Of a stretch of DNA of 64,000 bases, positions 24,001 through 33,380 are shown piece after piece. A model generated the notes under the pieces. The model did not search any database, was not told where the DNA came from, and saw only the letters and a program-made list of their open reading frames with translations. Each line of letters opens with the position of its first letter. The first letter of the stretch is position 1. The DNA comes from Mytilisepta virgata (Eukaryota > Mollusca > Bivalvia > Mytilida > Mytilidae), in the NCBI GenBank assembly GCA_028015205.1, contig CM051517.1:39505135-39569134 (forward strand), read 5' to 3'. The position numbers and the translations under genes were made by a program.

Positions 24001-27000
24001 GCAATGTGATGGGTACCGTTAACGGAGCAGGACATGCTTACCCTTCCGGAGCACTTGATGTTCCTCCTGGTTTTTACTGAAAGTTTACATTGCTAGTTTC
24101 TGTGCTGTCTTGTTTTAGTTTTGTTTAGTTTATTATACGTTTTTTTAATAATTTCAGTTATTCATGTATCCTTGTGTCGTTTGTTGTTGTGTTCCATTAT
24201 CCTGACTTTGTCTTTTCCTTGGACGTTGAGTGTTTTGTCGCTTCGGTATTATTTTGCGGATATTTAGATTATTGTGGTTTTTTTTCATTGTGGGTCTTGA
24301 GTACAGCTGATGAGTCATAAATCGACAGAATGTGCACACCGTGTGCATTAAAATTGGTATCAAGGAATTTATCATCTTATGATGGTATCTTATTTCTTCA
24401 AAAACGACATTTTTCCACGTTGGAAAGCTTAATAAAAAAACCCCAAAAACTATTGTAATCGCCAGTGCAAGTCAATGATAACTATACGTCTCCCCATCAG
24501 GATTAAAAATTGTTCTTGGTTGATATAACTTGTAAAAAATAATTTAAAAAGCCGTCAGTATAAAAACATTTCATTTGTGTTCATCCATAGTTGAATGATT
24601 AAGATGATCAAGTGGGATGATAGTATTTTTGACGTCATAATAGCAAAAAAATATCGCTTAAACTGTTGTTAACATTTTGTCATTCAAGATTTTGTTCAAT
24701 TTAATTTAACAACATAATTAAAGAGTATCCTCTGTTGGTAGATGCTCATAAAACTTTGTATAAAACCTTTTGGCCAGCACTAGTCAACTTCTCCGCATTT
24801 TTTTCAAAAGCTTCGTGGTTCTTATTTAATATTGCGTCTACTGATATCCGTCAAACAAAATTGCCACCGTAGCTGAGAAATTCTAATATTATACCTTATG
24901 AAAATATTCAAATAGTATTGGTTTGAAATAAAAATTTGAAAAAAGTTCTTCCAATGTCAAATTCAATTTAACAAAAGACATCATTGTTAATTCCTTTCAT
25001 CTACAAAACGTTTATACCAAAACAATAAACTGAGACGAACCTAAACGTCTTACTAATATATATGCGTCAAATTACAAAAAAAAACCCATGGAAAACTCTT
25101 TCAGAATTGAATTTATGTAAAAACTGCATCCCCCAATAGTGCAAATAGAGACAAAACATTTATGTAAAACAGTGTTTTTATTTCAGTGTATTTAAGTGCA
25201 ATGAATTATTGGTGTGACTCTTATGGTCAAAACAATTTATTTTCATGATTGATAAAAAAAAATGCATTAATATAAATTGTCATCATATTTATAGTCGTTA
25301 TAAGTAAATGAGAAATTTGCCATTAGTAAATCAAAACATATTTAAACGCATGCTTAAGTACTTAACAGGATGGCTACTACAGTCATATATTCTCATGAGA
25401 GAATATTGTAAATAATAAAACAGATTTTACATAAAACAAATATTTACATAATCTTTTGATCATTTTTATGAATATTTTTCACATTTATGAAATAATTAAT
25501 TGTTAAGGTATTGCTAGTACATTTAATATAATGATTTAATATTTTTTTGGGGTGATAATGAAATATCATTAATATAACCTATTCCTAAACAATATCACAC
25601 TCAGGAGTCATTAAATTGTTAATTCTCAAAAAAATGTTGTATAAAATATTCATTAACACCTTTGAAGTTAGTTACAATATGCATTACATAAAAAAATGAA
25701 AGGAATAATTATCAGTTTGATGAACACGTTTAGTGTTACATACATTGTATTTCTAAATACTAAACACAAAAAAAAGGTTCATGTCATTATTATGTTCGCT
25801 ATTAGTGATAATAATAACCATCTTTAATACTTTTGTGAAGGTGGCCACTATTTACAAGTAGATATGTCTGAATATATATGTATTGGTTATCTCGATTTTG
25901 ACAGCTGTATATCGTTAAATATCATCCCGTGAGCCAGAATATGAAGCATAGGGGCGAGTGAGCGCAGCGAACGAGCCCTAGGCTTCATATTCTGGCGAGC
26001 GGGATGATATTTTACAATATCTCAGCTTTTTCAAAATTCAGATAACCTGTTTATCATCTTTCATTCTCGGTTTTAGTGTCTAATAACGTAGTTGACGAAA
26101 TATACGACATCCGTCCTAATCCAAGAGATCTTACAAAAGAAAACACCTTCTTATAGTTATCTAATGAAGGCACAGCAGTATTTTTCAGCAGACTTTTATC
26201 ACTGAAGGAATTCCTTAATCGAACTACTTCAGTGGACTCGAAAGAACTTCGGTTTTGCCTTGCCGCCACTACGTTGTTTATAGTCAATTTCTTCCCGTTC
26301 CTTAAGAGCTTTCATTACGTCATAATGTTACTCAAAAGTAGTCCCGACAGTATATATATCTAAATTTCCGACATGCGTGTTTTTCTAAACTGTTTTTCTA
26401 AACACAATTTCACGCCGATAACGAGATAAATGGACATGGAAAGGGTATAAATCAAATTTGATTGGGATAAATTACATTTACATTATTACTCAGCATTTCT
26501 TATTTTTGGATTCTCGTTAAGTTCGTTCAAACGTTGGGAGAATTGCTTGATATATTCGGGTCAAACCCTGATACATTCGGGTCAACTTCAAAAACGACGA
26601 AAATGGGTACCTATTTTGCGAAATCAACTCCTCCTACAGTTTTTCACCCACATTCTTGAAACTTCATAGAATGTTTCTATATATATTGAAGATGTGCACC
26701 TCACTTTATGGAATTATTTCTGGAATTATTTCCCATTTTTCCAAACTTTGGAACTTAGTCGTTTTTTATTGACATCTTCAATAGAGGGTACCTATTTTGC
26801 GAAATCAACTCCTCCTACAGTTTTTCACCCACATCCTTGAAACTTCATAGAATGTTTCTATATATAAATATTGAAGATGTGCACCTCACTTTATGGAATT
26901 ATTTCAGGAATTATTTCCCATTTTTCCAAACTTTGGAACTTTTTTATTGACATCTTCAATAGAGGGTACCTATTTTGCGAAATCAACTCCTCCTACAGTT

Positions 27001-30000
27001 TTTCACCCGCATCATTGAAACTTCGCAGAATGTTTTAATATATATTGAAGATGTGCCTCACTTTATGGAATTATTTCAGGAATTATTCCCATTTTTCCAA
27101 ACAAGTGTTTATCAACATGTAATCAAATCAAATATTGCTTACTTCACCCATTTCTAATTAAATTGATGACTGCCTCTGTGCTCGTACATCAACATACAAT
27201 GTGTCTGATTTTGTCTATATAAATATTCATGACTGCCAATGTGCAATATGATCTTGTAATCACCTTTTTCACCACTACAGTAAACACCCAGTAAAGCAAC
27301 CCGGCCATTTGTGTCTTTGACCCATTTTTATCAATAGAACTGCTCTAAGTTAACTTGGTGATAGGTTATGTCTGCACCTAACTGTATACCGCCATATATA
27401 TATTTCTAGGTTTTCATTGCCAAGATTTTATAACAAAGAAATGGATCAAACTTATATTGGGAAGAGTTGTGGTAATTCATTTTTAATTTTCCTACTGAAT
27501 TTTGGCATTTTTTAGAAAACAGATGAGATTATGAATATAAATAAATAACCTATCATGTAACAAATCCGTTTTGATAGTCATTTAAATGTCAAATCTTTGT
27601 CATAAATAATAACAAGTTTTAACTTTGGTACTAATGTTAAAAGTCGGACAACTCTTGATTTAATATAAAAGGTGTCTGACTTGTATAGATTTTATAATTC
27701 ACTGATCAAAAGGCCAGTTTGCAAAATCTGTTTGTATATTATGTGTGACGTGAAGGATTACCGAATACGAAAATAGTTTTGATGAAAAATAATGGTATAA
27801 TTAAAAACTAAGAGTTGTGTGCTTACCAATCGAACCCATATGCTGAGCTTAACAATTTGGTTTGGCTCATCCTGCAAGAAATGAAAATTCTTGTAATAAA
27901 TACCCCTGAACTTTAAATTGAGCATATAGATTTATGTAAGTATATATTTTCAAATTTAAAAAAGCCTATACAAGAAGTTAAGTTGGTGAAAATCATTTAA
28001 AAGTTTATACACTTAATTTTACACTAAGATATATCTACTAAAGAACACACAAATTTAAGATTTGAAACATACCATATCAATGACCTGACGCACAGCTATT
28101 CCAAATGTAGTATTTACCATTGTAACGTTTTCACATGTTGGTCTCAGTCCACTGTCGTAATCTTTGAATATGATATCAGAAATATTTTTCGATATGCTTA
28201 TACAATCCATGCCTGTAATACAGAAACACAAATGGAAACTTACCTTTCGAATTTATATCGGAGATCTTGAATATAATATTCAGCTTTTTGCATCCTAAAA
28301 ATGCGATTTCATAAAATTTAAAGCTTTAAAGTTCTATTGCTTTAAAATATCTACATATGAAAGTGGCAAACTATAATCTTGAATACAGACAGCATGTAAA
28401 TGTCTTACATCCGACATCGCAATGAATGCTTAATTAAAAGCACATGACTTTGGGCTAGGGCGAGTACTATAAAACAAATAAATAGAAAACACAATAATCC
28501 GTCTGATAATGAAATCTCCTTTTTGGTATTTGGTTCATTTGACATGTGATTGTTTATAAAATCATTTAAATTCTATAAACCCATTAAGGAAATGCCTAGC
28601 TTTGAAATAATGGATAGGTTATAGGAAGACCATGAGTAGGCTGTGATTTTTCTACGCTGCAAAGACTGTGGATAACATCTACAGTTCTGACCGAGTACGA
28701 TATTCGGAGGTACATATAAGTTATAGTGTCTTCAAGAGAGAGGATAATGGATGTAAAAGGGACTTTATAAGGGATAAATTATTGTTATTACATTCATCAC
28801 AAACTGATTTATCGTCGTCGGTGTCAGAATTAAGTAATACAAGCAAAAATTAAAATGCAATATTCGGTTATTATGATAATCTTAACCGTGTCGCAATTTT
28901 TACATTAATAATGGTGCATCATTTTCTGAATTTACAGAAAGCTTATCCAATATTTCAAGAGAATATATTTGCCCTTATGATTTTAAAGATGTGTTAGAAG
29001 TATTAAATGATATTATTACATTGAGTGTGGTGAAATACCGGGATTTCCGACTGAAATCAAATTCGATAATTCACCCAGCATTTTTTGCCCAGTGAAATCG
29101 AAAGTCATATTTCACTCTAGGAAGTGACGTAACAATAGCCGTCGCCAACGACGTTGCTATACAATGGTCGATGAGCAATCATATAAAAACATAATCCCTT
29201 GTATTTTCTCGTTAAACTTTCTGAATACATGGAATATTTCAATGTAATAACATAATAACTAATCTTGAAATTCGAATACCAAAGATCTACAACTCGTGAC
29301 AGAAAAACACTAATAATTCACTCGTGAATTAATGTGTTGTTCGGTAACTCGTTGTAGATTGTTAGGTATACGCATTTATGATTAGGTCATGTATTAATCT
29401 ATAATTATATGACATAGCGCATAACACATGGTTAAAAACAAAGAAAAAACACAACGGGTTCTTCCCTTATATAAAATTAGATACTCTTAAAGCCGGTTTT
29501 AAAATTAGTTATTGAAATTTTCTGTTCTAAAATGGTATTAATGATTCAGAAGTAATAACTTGAATAAATGTTAACCAATGATAAGATATTTATTTCACAG
29601 TTTAAGACTATCTATTAAAATATACAAAAAAATATTGTTTTCTAATCTAATAGAGATAATCGATACGCCAAACTTTTTTTCAATGAAATCTTGAAAAAAA
29701 ATGTAAAACGCAATTTAAACGAATTTTGAAAATATTAAATTTAAGGCTTAAATAGGGGATGACATGGACAGACAAATATCATAGTCCTGGTAAAATAAAA
29801 ATGATATGAAGTTTTATTCATTCAATACTCGCTTTGAAATTTTATGAGGATATATGCGAAAGTTAGAATTCTATGATGCCAATTTTAATGATATACATAT
29901 TTCGTCGATTTACAATTCGAAAAATCGAAAATGTTGAAAGGGCAAATTCAAATGCCAAAACAGCCTAGACAAAAATATCTGTGGACATCGCTAAACACGA

Positions 30001-31476
30001 GGGAGATGCTGGACGTACTTTCAACAAATTTTAAAGTAATCAATTTATTGCTGGTATCTAAAATCACGTTTTAACTGAATAATATAATTTAGCAATCTTT
30101 TCGACTTGTAAGTCCTAAGAGAATGCTGTGCTTTACAAATCGTAATTCTCCAGACGTTTTGTTCACGCCTAGTCCGAAAATAATGTTTTTTAATTAGCAG
30201 TTAATGTTGGAAGTCAAAACTCAATCTGTTCTGTCCAAAAGCAGCACTAACTAGTGTTTTACGACTAATTCATTTATTTCAACAAAGAAATCTTACTAAT
30301 GCTTCACAAAAAAAATCTCTTCAACTATTGAAAGGTTTATAGTTTTAAGTAATGAACCCTAATTATTCAGAAATTAATCAATATGAAAATTAAGACCTTT
30401 GACAAAAGCCATTCTGATATGCCTTCTGGGCAACGAGAAAATAAAAAAAGGGAATGCTTAGATATTATTCTGGGACAATGTTTTATTATCATAGAGAGTT
30501 GGGGTAAAATTTTTATTAAGAGTTTTATAGAAAAACGTTTGCATTATACTGTCAAGACCGCATTGGTGGTCTTGTGGTAGCGTGCTCGCCCCGAGTGTGG
30601 GTTCGATCCCCGGCCAGGTCAAACCGAAGACGTTAAATTGGTATTTGCTGATTCTCCGCCAAGCACGCGGCATCGAGGTCAGTATAATGTGTCCCGGGAT
30701 TGGATGATATTTGGGTTGTTACCTCGTGAGCTAGCACGTTAAAAATCGGGCTCAGCTTGTCGGTCTAGTACAAAGCAGGGTTCATATTCATATCAAATTA
30801 ACATGTTCTTGTCCTGGTATGCACTTATTAGTTGCCACTGGACGTTAAATAATAATTCAGACATCACCCATTATACATTGTACGGCTAAATGAAAGTAAG
30901 TGCGTTAATAAAAATAATAATCTTCAAATACCTAAACATTTACCGATATATATTTTTTTCTTATTTTGGGGGACGAACTTTATTTCATACCCCTATAATG
31001 CTAACCTTAGATAAAAAAAAGATATTAATAATATATTCTTTTTTTTGTATTTAAATATTTATGCATGTTATATGTTATTCAATATTTTGCAAGAATCAAA
31101 TACAAACACCGAATTGTGCCCACAACACTCATATCAGTTGTAATAAATAAATACAGGCCAGGGAATAAGCCTCAATAAGTACTTAATTCAATAGGTTCGG
31201 CACAAAGTCAAAGAACTTTTAATAATATACATTTTCAGTCACAGTCGTTCTCTGTTCTGTTAGACTGACTTAACACAAAAAAAATTCCTAGCTTTCGTAA
31301 GAGAGATAAAATAGTATATAATATAGAACTAAATAACATTTTAACTGTTTTATACGTGTATATTATAAGGAATAATACAAATCTGAAAAAAAACAAGTTT
31401 ACTTACCGGGTAGTTTACATAATAAAACGCATAAAATTTCGATACGAATAGAAAAACTAAGTGTAGATAATTTCAT
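14854..31476 (-). CDS. nAChR alpha-type subunit, gene B (complete)
   Basis: Complete nicotinic-type receptor subunit. Using one copy of exons 5-6, the exons are 31407-31476, 28073-28212, 27827-27871, 20286-20395, 19233-19768 (or 16805-17340), 18549-18802 (or 16121-16374) and 14854-15015. They sum to 1,317 bp, giving 438 residues and a stop. Predicted protein: signal peptide, ligand-binding domain with Cys loop C155-C169, loop B W176, vicinal C219-C220 preceded by Y217, M1 about 238-262, M2 267-290 (GEK start, cation-type), M3, a short cytoplasmic loop of about 60 residues, and M4 near the C-terminus. Aromatic ligand-binding residues are kept, so an acetylcholine-type ligand is plausible but inferred. 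Introns carry many mobile elements. An exact 2,428-bp tandem block duplicates exons 5 and 6. Confidence 0.92.
16121..16374 (-). CDS. nAChR gene B exon 6 (M3), downstream duplicate
   Basis: Same as the upstream M3 exon, shifted by 2,428 bp. This copy lies nearest exon 7 (1.1 kb away). Its donor leaves phase 0, matching exon 7, but not the phase-2 start of an exon 5. Confidence 0.88.
16805..17340 (-). CDS. nAChR gene B exon 5, downstream duplicate
   Basis: Same sequence as the upstream copy, shifted by 2,428 bp, with both splice sites intact. It is a duplicate exon rather than a third gene: there is no copy of exons 1-4 between the two blocks, and M4 (exon 7) is single. Confidence 0.9.
18549..18802 (-). 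CDS. nAChR gene B exon 6 (M3), upstream copy
   Basis: 254 bp, acceptor TTAAGTAG and donor AAGGTATAC, phase 0 out. Encodes KEALSNTKNTF, the M3 helix (MLFIVVFFFNFILGL...) and the start of the cytoplasmic loop, ending CRKK. Confidence 0.88.
19233..19768 (-). CDS. nAChR gene B exon 5, upstream copy
   Basis: 536 bp from TTTCAG to GTAAG, phase 2 in and phase 1 out. Encodes Cys loop, loop B (SSWNYHG), loop C (WYVCCPAPYPD), M1 and M2 with Val at 4'. This is the copy nearest exon 4. It matches the downstream copy exactly as far as I can compare. Confidence 0.93.
20286..20395 (-). CDS. nAChR gene B exon 4
   Basis: 110 bp between TTAAAG and GTATG. Encodes KWNDCLLQWSPSDFGG and then IWIPDLTLYD (loop A). 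The final two bases join the first base of exon 5 to make Ser. It lies just outside the duplicated block. Confidence 0.92.
20607..20857. mobile_element. ~250-bp MITE with ~55-bp terminal inverted repeats
   Basis: Arms contain GTCAGGGTTTT, CGTTCGTTCCTACAAA and TGACATCA-type segments and read inverted at the two ends (20607-20665 and 20798-20857). The middle is non-coding. It sits in intron 3 of nAChR gene B, just upstream of exon 4. Confidence 0.8.
21190..21720. mobile_element. Interspersed repeat, GTCCGTCCGTCTGT family, copy 1
   Basis: Begins TTCGGAGATTTTGCGATTTT and the CGTCCGTCCGTCTG run, followed by diverged internal units with TTTAATTTCTT and GGGGCC-type segments. Related copies occur at 34010-34640 and 39945-40745. 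Non-coding; class not recognised. Confidence 0.6.
21721..22489. other. Intron 3 stretch of nAChR gene B
   Basis: Nothing recognised apart from A/T-rich sequence. A 96-residue minus-strand frame at 22148 has no family features. Confidence 0.35.
22490..24380 (+). mobile_element. Penelope-like retroelement relic, mosaic
   Basis: Starts with the repeat also seen at 7677-7800, then a broken reverse transcriptase (about 22630-22900) reading MGTNCAPLLANLFLF and, after damage, FNFSFRYI-YYILSLN, where an intact family member would have D-D; then KLTNPLNRLINKGYSYDTIA (about 22930). After non-coding tail segments (23330-24130) it ends with a hammerhead-like motif at 24295-24365. Stops and deletions throughout. 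Assignment to Penelope-like elements rests on the RT style and the hammerhead association, so it is provisional. Confidence 0.55.
24295..24365 (+). ncRNA. Hammerhead-ribozyme-like motif with intact CTGATGA
   Basis: CTGATGA at 24307-24313, GTC...GAC stem II, GAAT in place of GAAA at 24328-24331, then a good hairpin (TGTGCAC-acc-GTGTGCA) as stem III and ATT as candidate cleavage triplet. Stem I arms CTTGAG and TATCAAGG can pair partly. Probably weakened by the lost A. Confidence 0.45.
24381..25893. other. Intron 3 stretch of nAChR gene B
   Basis: Very A/T-rich, with no reading frame above 60 residues worth noting and no repeat recognised. Confidence 0.4.
25894..26038. mobile_element. 145-bp near-perfect palindromic element, copy 1
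   Basis: Arms share ATTTTGACAGCT, ATATCATCCCGTGAGCCAGA and ATATGAAGC; the centre is GAGTGAGCGCAGCGAACGAG. Folds into one long hairpin. A second copy of the family is at 36655-36800. Confidence 0.85.
26605..27125. repeat. Tandem triplication, ~180-bp unit
   Basis: The segment GGGTACCTATTTTGCGAAAT starts units at about 26605, 26787 and 26965 (182 and 178 bp apart). Each unit also has CTCCTACAGTTTTTCACCC and a TATTGAAGATGTGC segment that is complementary to TGACATCTTCAATA at the unit border. The third copy is cut short. Confidence 0.88.
27126..27826. other. Intron 3 stretch of nAChR gene B next to exon 3
   Basis: No gene or repeat recognised. Confidence 0.35.
27827..27871 (-). CDS. nAChR gene B exon 3
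   Basis: 45-bp micro-exon between TTGCAG and GTAAGC encoding DEPNQIVKLSIWVRL, the conserved strand with the loop D Trp. Same length as the gene A exon. Confidence 0.92.
28073..28212 (-). CDS. nAChR gene B exon 2
   Basis: 140 bp between ATTACAG and GTATG. Encodes MDCISISKNISD, then the YDSGLRPTC motif, VNTTFGIAVRQ and VIDM at the donor. NIS, NVT and NTT are possible N-glycosylation sites in the extracellular domain. Confidence 0.9.
28640..29015 (+). pseudogene. Unrecognised protein-like fragment
   Basis: Frames with protein-like composition, broken by frameshifts: IYSSDRVRYSEVHISYSVF then KLLLLHSSQTDLSSS, and downstream NGASFSEFTESLSNISREY and ICPYDFKDVLEVLNDI. It lies antisense to nAChR gene B in its intron 1 and ends where an inverted-repeat region starts. 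Probably a relic of a mobile element; I do not recognise the family, and it could be chance. Confidence 0.3.
29284..29361. repeat. Small hairpin
   Basis: GATCTACAACTCG pairs with CGTTGTAGATT, and AACACTAATAATTCAC with GTGAATTAATGTGTT. Likely part of a small foldback element. Confidence 0.5.
29878..29950 (-). ncRNA. Hammerhead-ribozyme-like relic, minus strand
   Basis: Minus strand has GTAAATCGACGAAAT followed by a TATGTATATCATT segment and ATTGGCATCA, matching the second half of the family motif. The CTGATGA half is lost. Confidence 0.3.
30553..30865 (+). mobile_element. tRNA-derived SINE
   Basis: Head resembles a tRNA: an A-box-like GTGGTCTTGTGGTAGCGTGC and a B box GGTTCGATCCC, with GACC at the start and GGTC at the end that could pair as an acceptor. 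A non-tRNA body follows (segments GCATCGAGGTCAG and CGGGCTCAGCTTG) and a tail GGACGTTAAATAATAATTC. It sits in intron 1 of nAChR gene B, antisense to the gene. Confidence 0.75.
30866..31406. other. Intron 1 stretch of nAChR gene B
   Basis: A/T-rich sequence between the SINE and exon 1; nothing recognised. Confidence 0.4.
31407..31476 (-). CDS. nAChR gene B exon 1 (signal peptide)
   Basis: Twenty-three codons plus one base; begins MKLSTLSF, has the hydrophobic core IEILCVLLC, and ends at a CCGGTAAG donor. The split Gly codon joins exon 2 in frame. Confidence 0.8.
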
Positions 31477-32250
31477 TTTTCAAAACTTCGTGTTATTACT
31501 CCGCAAAAACGAATCTGAAATGAATTCATTGAAATGAAAACGTTATTAACATTTATTGATCCACTTTTTACACGTTTGTTGGTATGGTCACTCCTCGTGC
31601 GGCTTGGTTTCTTCTGAGAGTCATTAATTGCAAAATTCCCAAGTTTAAGCCATCGTCCAAATTTTACTCATCAATTCAATTAATAATAAGAAACCCTTTG
31701 GTCAACAATCATAATGTGATTAATTATCGGGATGCTTCAGTGGTGTTTACCTCTATTAACAACAAAACATTTTAATAAATGAAATCCCAGAAGAGAAGTC
31801 ATAATTGTATATACACGAAACAGTAAATGAACTTTATGTTAGGACAGAAATATCATTCTCTGTTTCAAATTAAAAAGTATTATGATTATACATTTTCAAA
31901 AGAGGACAGGACAATAAACACTTAAATATTAACCAGTTTGTAATGCTTTCAAGGGAATTGAGAGTTTACTGTATCTATTTTTATATCTGTCGATATCAAT
32001 CATAGATCTTTGTTTAAAATATAAATATTATCGGCAGATATTTCCATTGAACTCAATTACCTATGAAAGAATCTTTAGTTTTAACGAATCGGTTATTTAT
32101 AAAATAGTAGAAATTTTAATATTTATATTCTGTGTTACCAGTTTTAATCCAAAGATATCTATACATATATTGCGTCGGGTTAGTGCCCAATCAATAACCA
32201 AAGATATTAAAATGTGCAGATTCACATGTAGTCCAAACCATCTTAGCACA
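31477..32250. other. Upstream region of nAChR gene B
   Basis: About 0.8 kb between the start codon of gene B and the LTR element. Should hold the 5' UTR and promoter of gene B. I see no motif I would name with confidence. Confidence 0.35.
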
Positions 32251-32448
32251 TGTAACAGTAGAGCATGATTTGTCTCCCAAAATTACCTACCGCACCAACC
32301 GGGGATCGAACCCGGAACCTTTGGTTCAGTAGTCCACCGCTCTACCAACTGAGCTAAAGGAGTACTCCACTAGCGCAGCTAATGGAGGGTGGTTATAAAC
32401 CTGTTACGGTTCTATAACTTCTATATTAATCAAGGGAAGCCCGTTACA
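32251..32448 (-). repeat. 3' LTR of the miniature element
   Basis: 198 bp. Contains the tRNA-like segment at 32290-32362. The polypurine tract lies directly next to it at about 32449-32460. Confidence 0.88.
32290..32362 (-). promoter_or_regulatory. tRNA-like pol III promoter inside the 3' LTR
   Basis: Copy of the segment in the 5' LTR, shifted by 287 bp: A box at 32356-32345 and B box at 32312-32302. Transcription from here would run out of the element toward nAChR gene B. Confidence 0.8.
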
Positions 32449-32537
32449 CTTCCCCCACCTCAAGAGTCATCGTCCTACGATGACGATATCCAACTTCAAC
32501 CCTTTTGCCAATCGTGGGTTTTTTCGTTGGGCGCCAA

Positions 32538-32735
32538 TGTAACAGTAGAGCATGATTTGTCTCCCAAAATTACCTACCGCACCAACCGGGGATCGAACCC
32601 GGAACCTTTGGTTCAGTAGTCCACCGCTCTACCAACTGAGCTAAAGGAGTACTCCACTAGCGCAGCTAATGGAGGGTGGTTATAAACCTGTTACGGTTCT
32701 ATAACTTCTATATTAATCAAGGGAAGCCCGTTACA
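32538..32735 (-). repeat. 5' LTR of the miniature element
   Basis: 198 bp, same as the other LTR as far as I can compare, which implies recent insertion or gene conversion. Contains the tRNA-like segment at 32577-32649. Confidence 0.88.
32577..32649 (-). promoter_or_regulatory. tRNA-like pol III promoter inside the 5' LTR
   Basis: On the minus strand the A box TAGCTCAGTTGG is at 32643-32632 and the B box GGTTCGATCCC at 32599-32589, at normal tRNA spacing. D arm (GCTC...GAGC) and T arm (CCGGG...CCCGG) pair well. The acceptor arms do not pair and the anticodon stem has only about three pairs, so this is not a functional tRNA gene. The same segment is in the 3' LTR. Confidence 0.8.
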
Positions 32736-32739
32736 CACA

Positions 32740-33270
32740 TATCTATGTACGGGGGAGATACTCCTTAGTACAAAAAGCGAAAAAAAGATGCCATACAAAA
32801 GTATTATAGAAAAAAAATCACATTTTCCTCACATCCTTTCATTTTCTTACCGCTTTTATCTCTATTCAGTTTTAGGTCTACTTCAACATAAATACTTCTC
32901 GTCAGCGATACTCGATGGCAACAAAGAGTTCACTTTGATGCATGATGGATCTAGTTATAATTTATTTTTGTTTAAATGTAAATTTTCTTTACTAAATAAA
33001 TCATTGTCTTATTTTCGTACTTCTAATTTACTGAATTTATGGTTTATATCTTAATTACAAAAGAATGAATAATTAGGAACTGAAGACAAATCAACACTTC
33101 ATTGTGTACATCGACATCTACTGTAATTTTAAGTCCAAAATCAAAATGCGAAAATAATACACAAGCGACATAAACGTGATCCAAACACTTGATGCGAGAT
33201 ATAGTATATTTTCCTGTTATTAAAAATGTTAAAGATCGCAAATTTACGTCTAGAACAAATCTGAGATATA
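32740..33270. other. Intergenic stretch
   Basis: An 88-residue plus-strand frame at 32788 and a 65-residue minus-strand frame at 33044 show no family features. Nothing else seen. Confidence 0.35.
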
Positions 33271-33380
33271 ATTCACGGTGGCTTCAAAATATCCTTATTT
33301 TACCACGAGTAAGCCCTTTATGCCAAATATTTTGCAATGAGCGACAGGTAAAATCATAATATTTTCATGCCACCGTCAAT
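33271..33380. mobile_element. 110-bp MITE with 34-bp inverted repeats
   Basis: ATTCACGGTGGC...TTATTTTACC at 33271-33304 mirrors GGTAAAAT...GCCACCGTCAAT at 33347-33380 with a few mismatches. A related TATTTTACCACGAAT piece appears near 33550. Confidence 0.65.

Larger units (their letters stand above)
32251..32735 (-). mobile_element. Miniature LTR retrotransposon (TRIM-like) with tRNA-like LTRs
   Basis: Two direct repeats of 198 bp (32251-32448 and 32538-32735) enclose only 89 bp. Each repeat starts TGTAAC and ends GTTACA, the TG...CA form of LTRs. The flanks carry a 4-bp CACA duplication (32247-32250 and 32736-32739). On the minus strand the 5' LTR is followed by TTGGCGCCCAACG, which matches a primer-binding site for the 3' end of a tRNA-Lys, and the 3' LTR is preceded by the polypurine tract AGGTGGGGGAAG. 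There is no coding capacity, so it needs an autonomous partner. It is oriented like nAChR gene B and lies about 0.8 kb upstream of its ATG. Confidence 0.9.

Noticed and set aside
26605..27125. CRISPR-like array
   Set aside because: Direct repeats are long (about 180 bp) without spacers of separate origin, and the genome is animal.
30553..30865. tRNA gene in intron 1 of nAChR gene B
   Set aside because: The tRNA-like head lacks a proper anticodon arm and is fused to a SINE body.
32290..32649. Functional tRNA genes
   Set aside because: Acceptor arms do not pair, the anticodon stem has about three pairs, and both copies sit inside LTRs.
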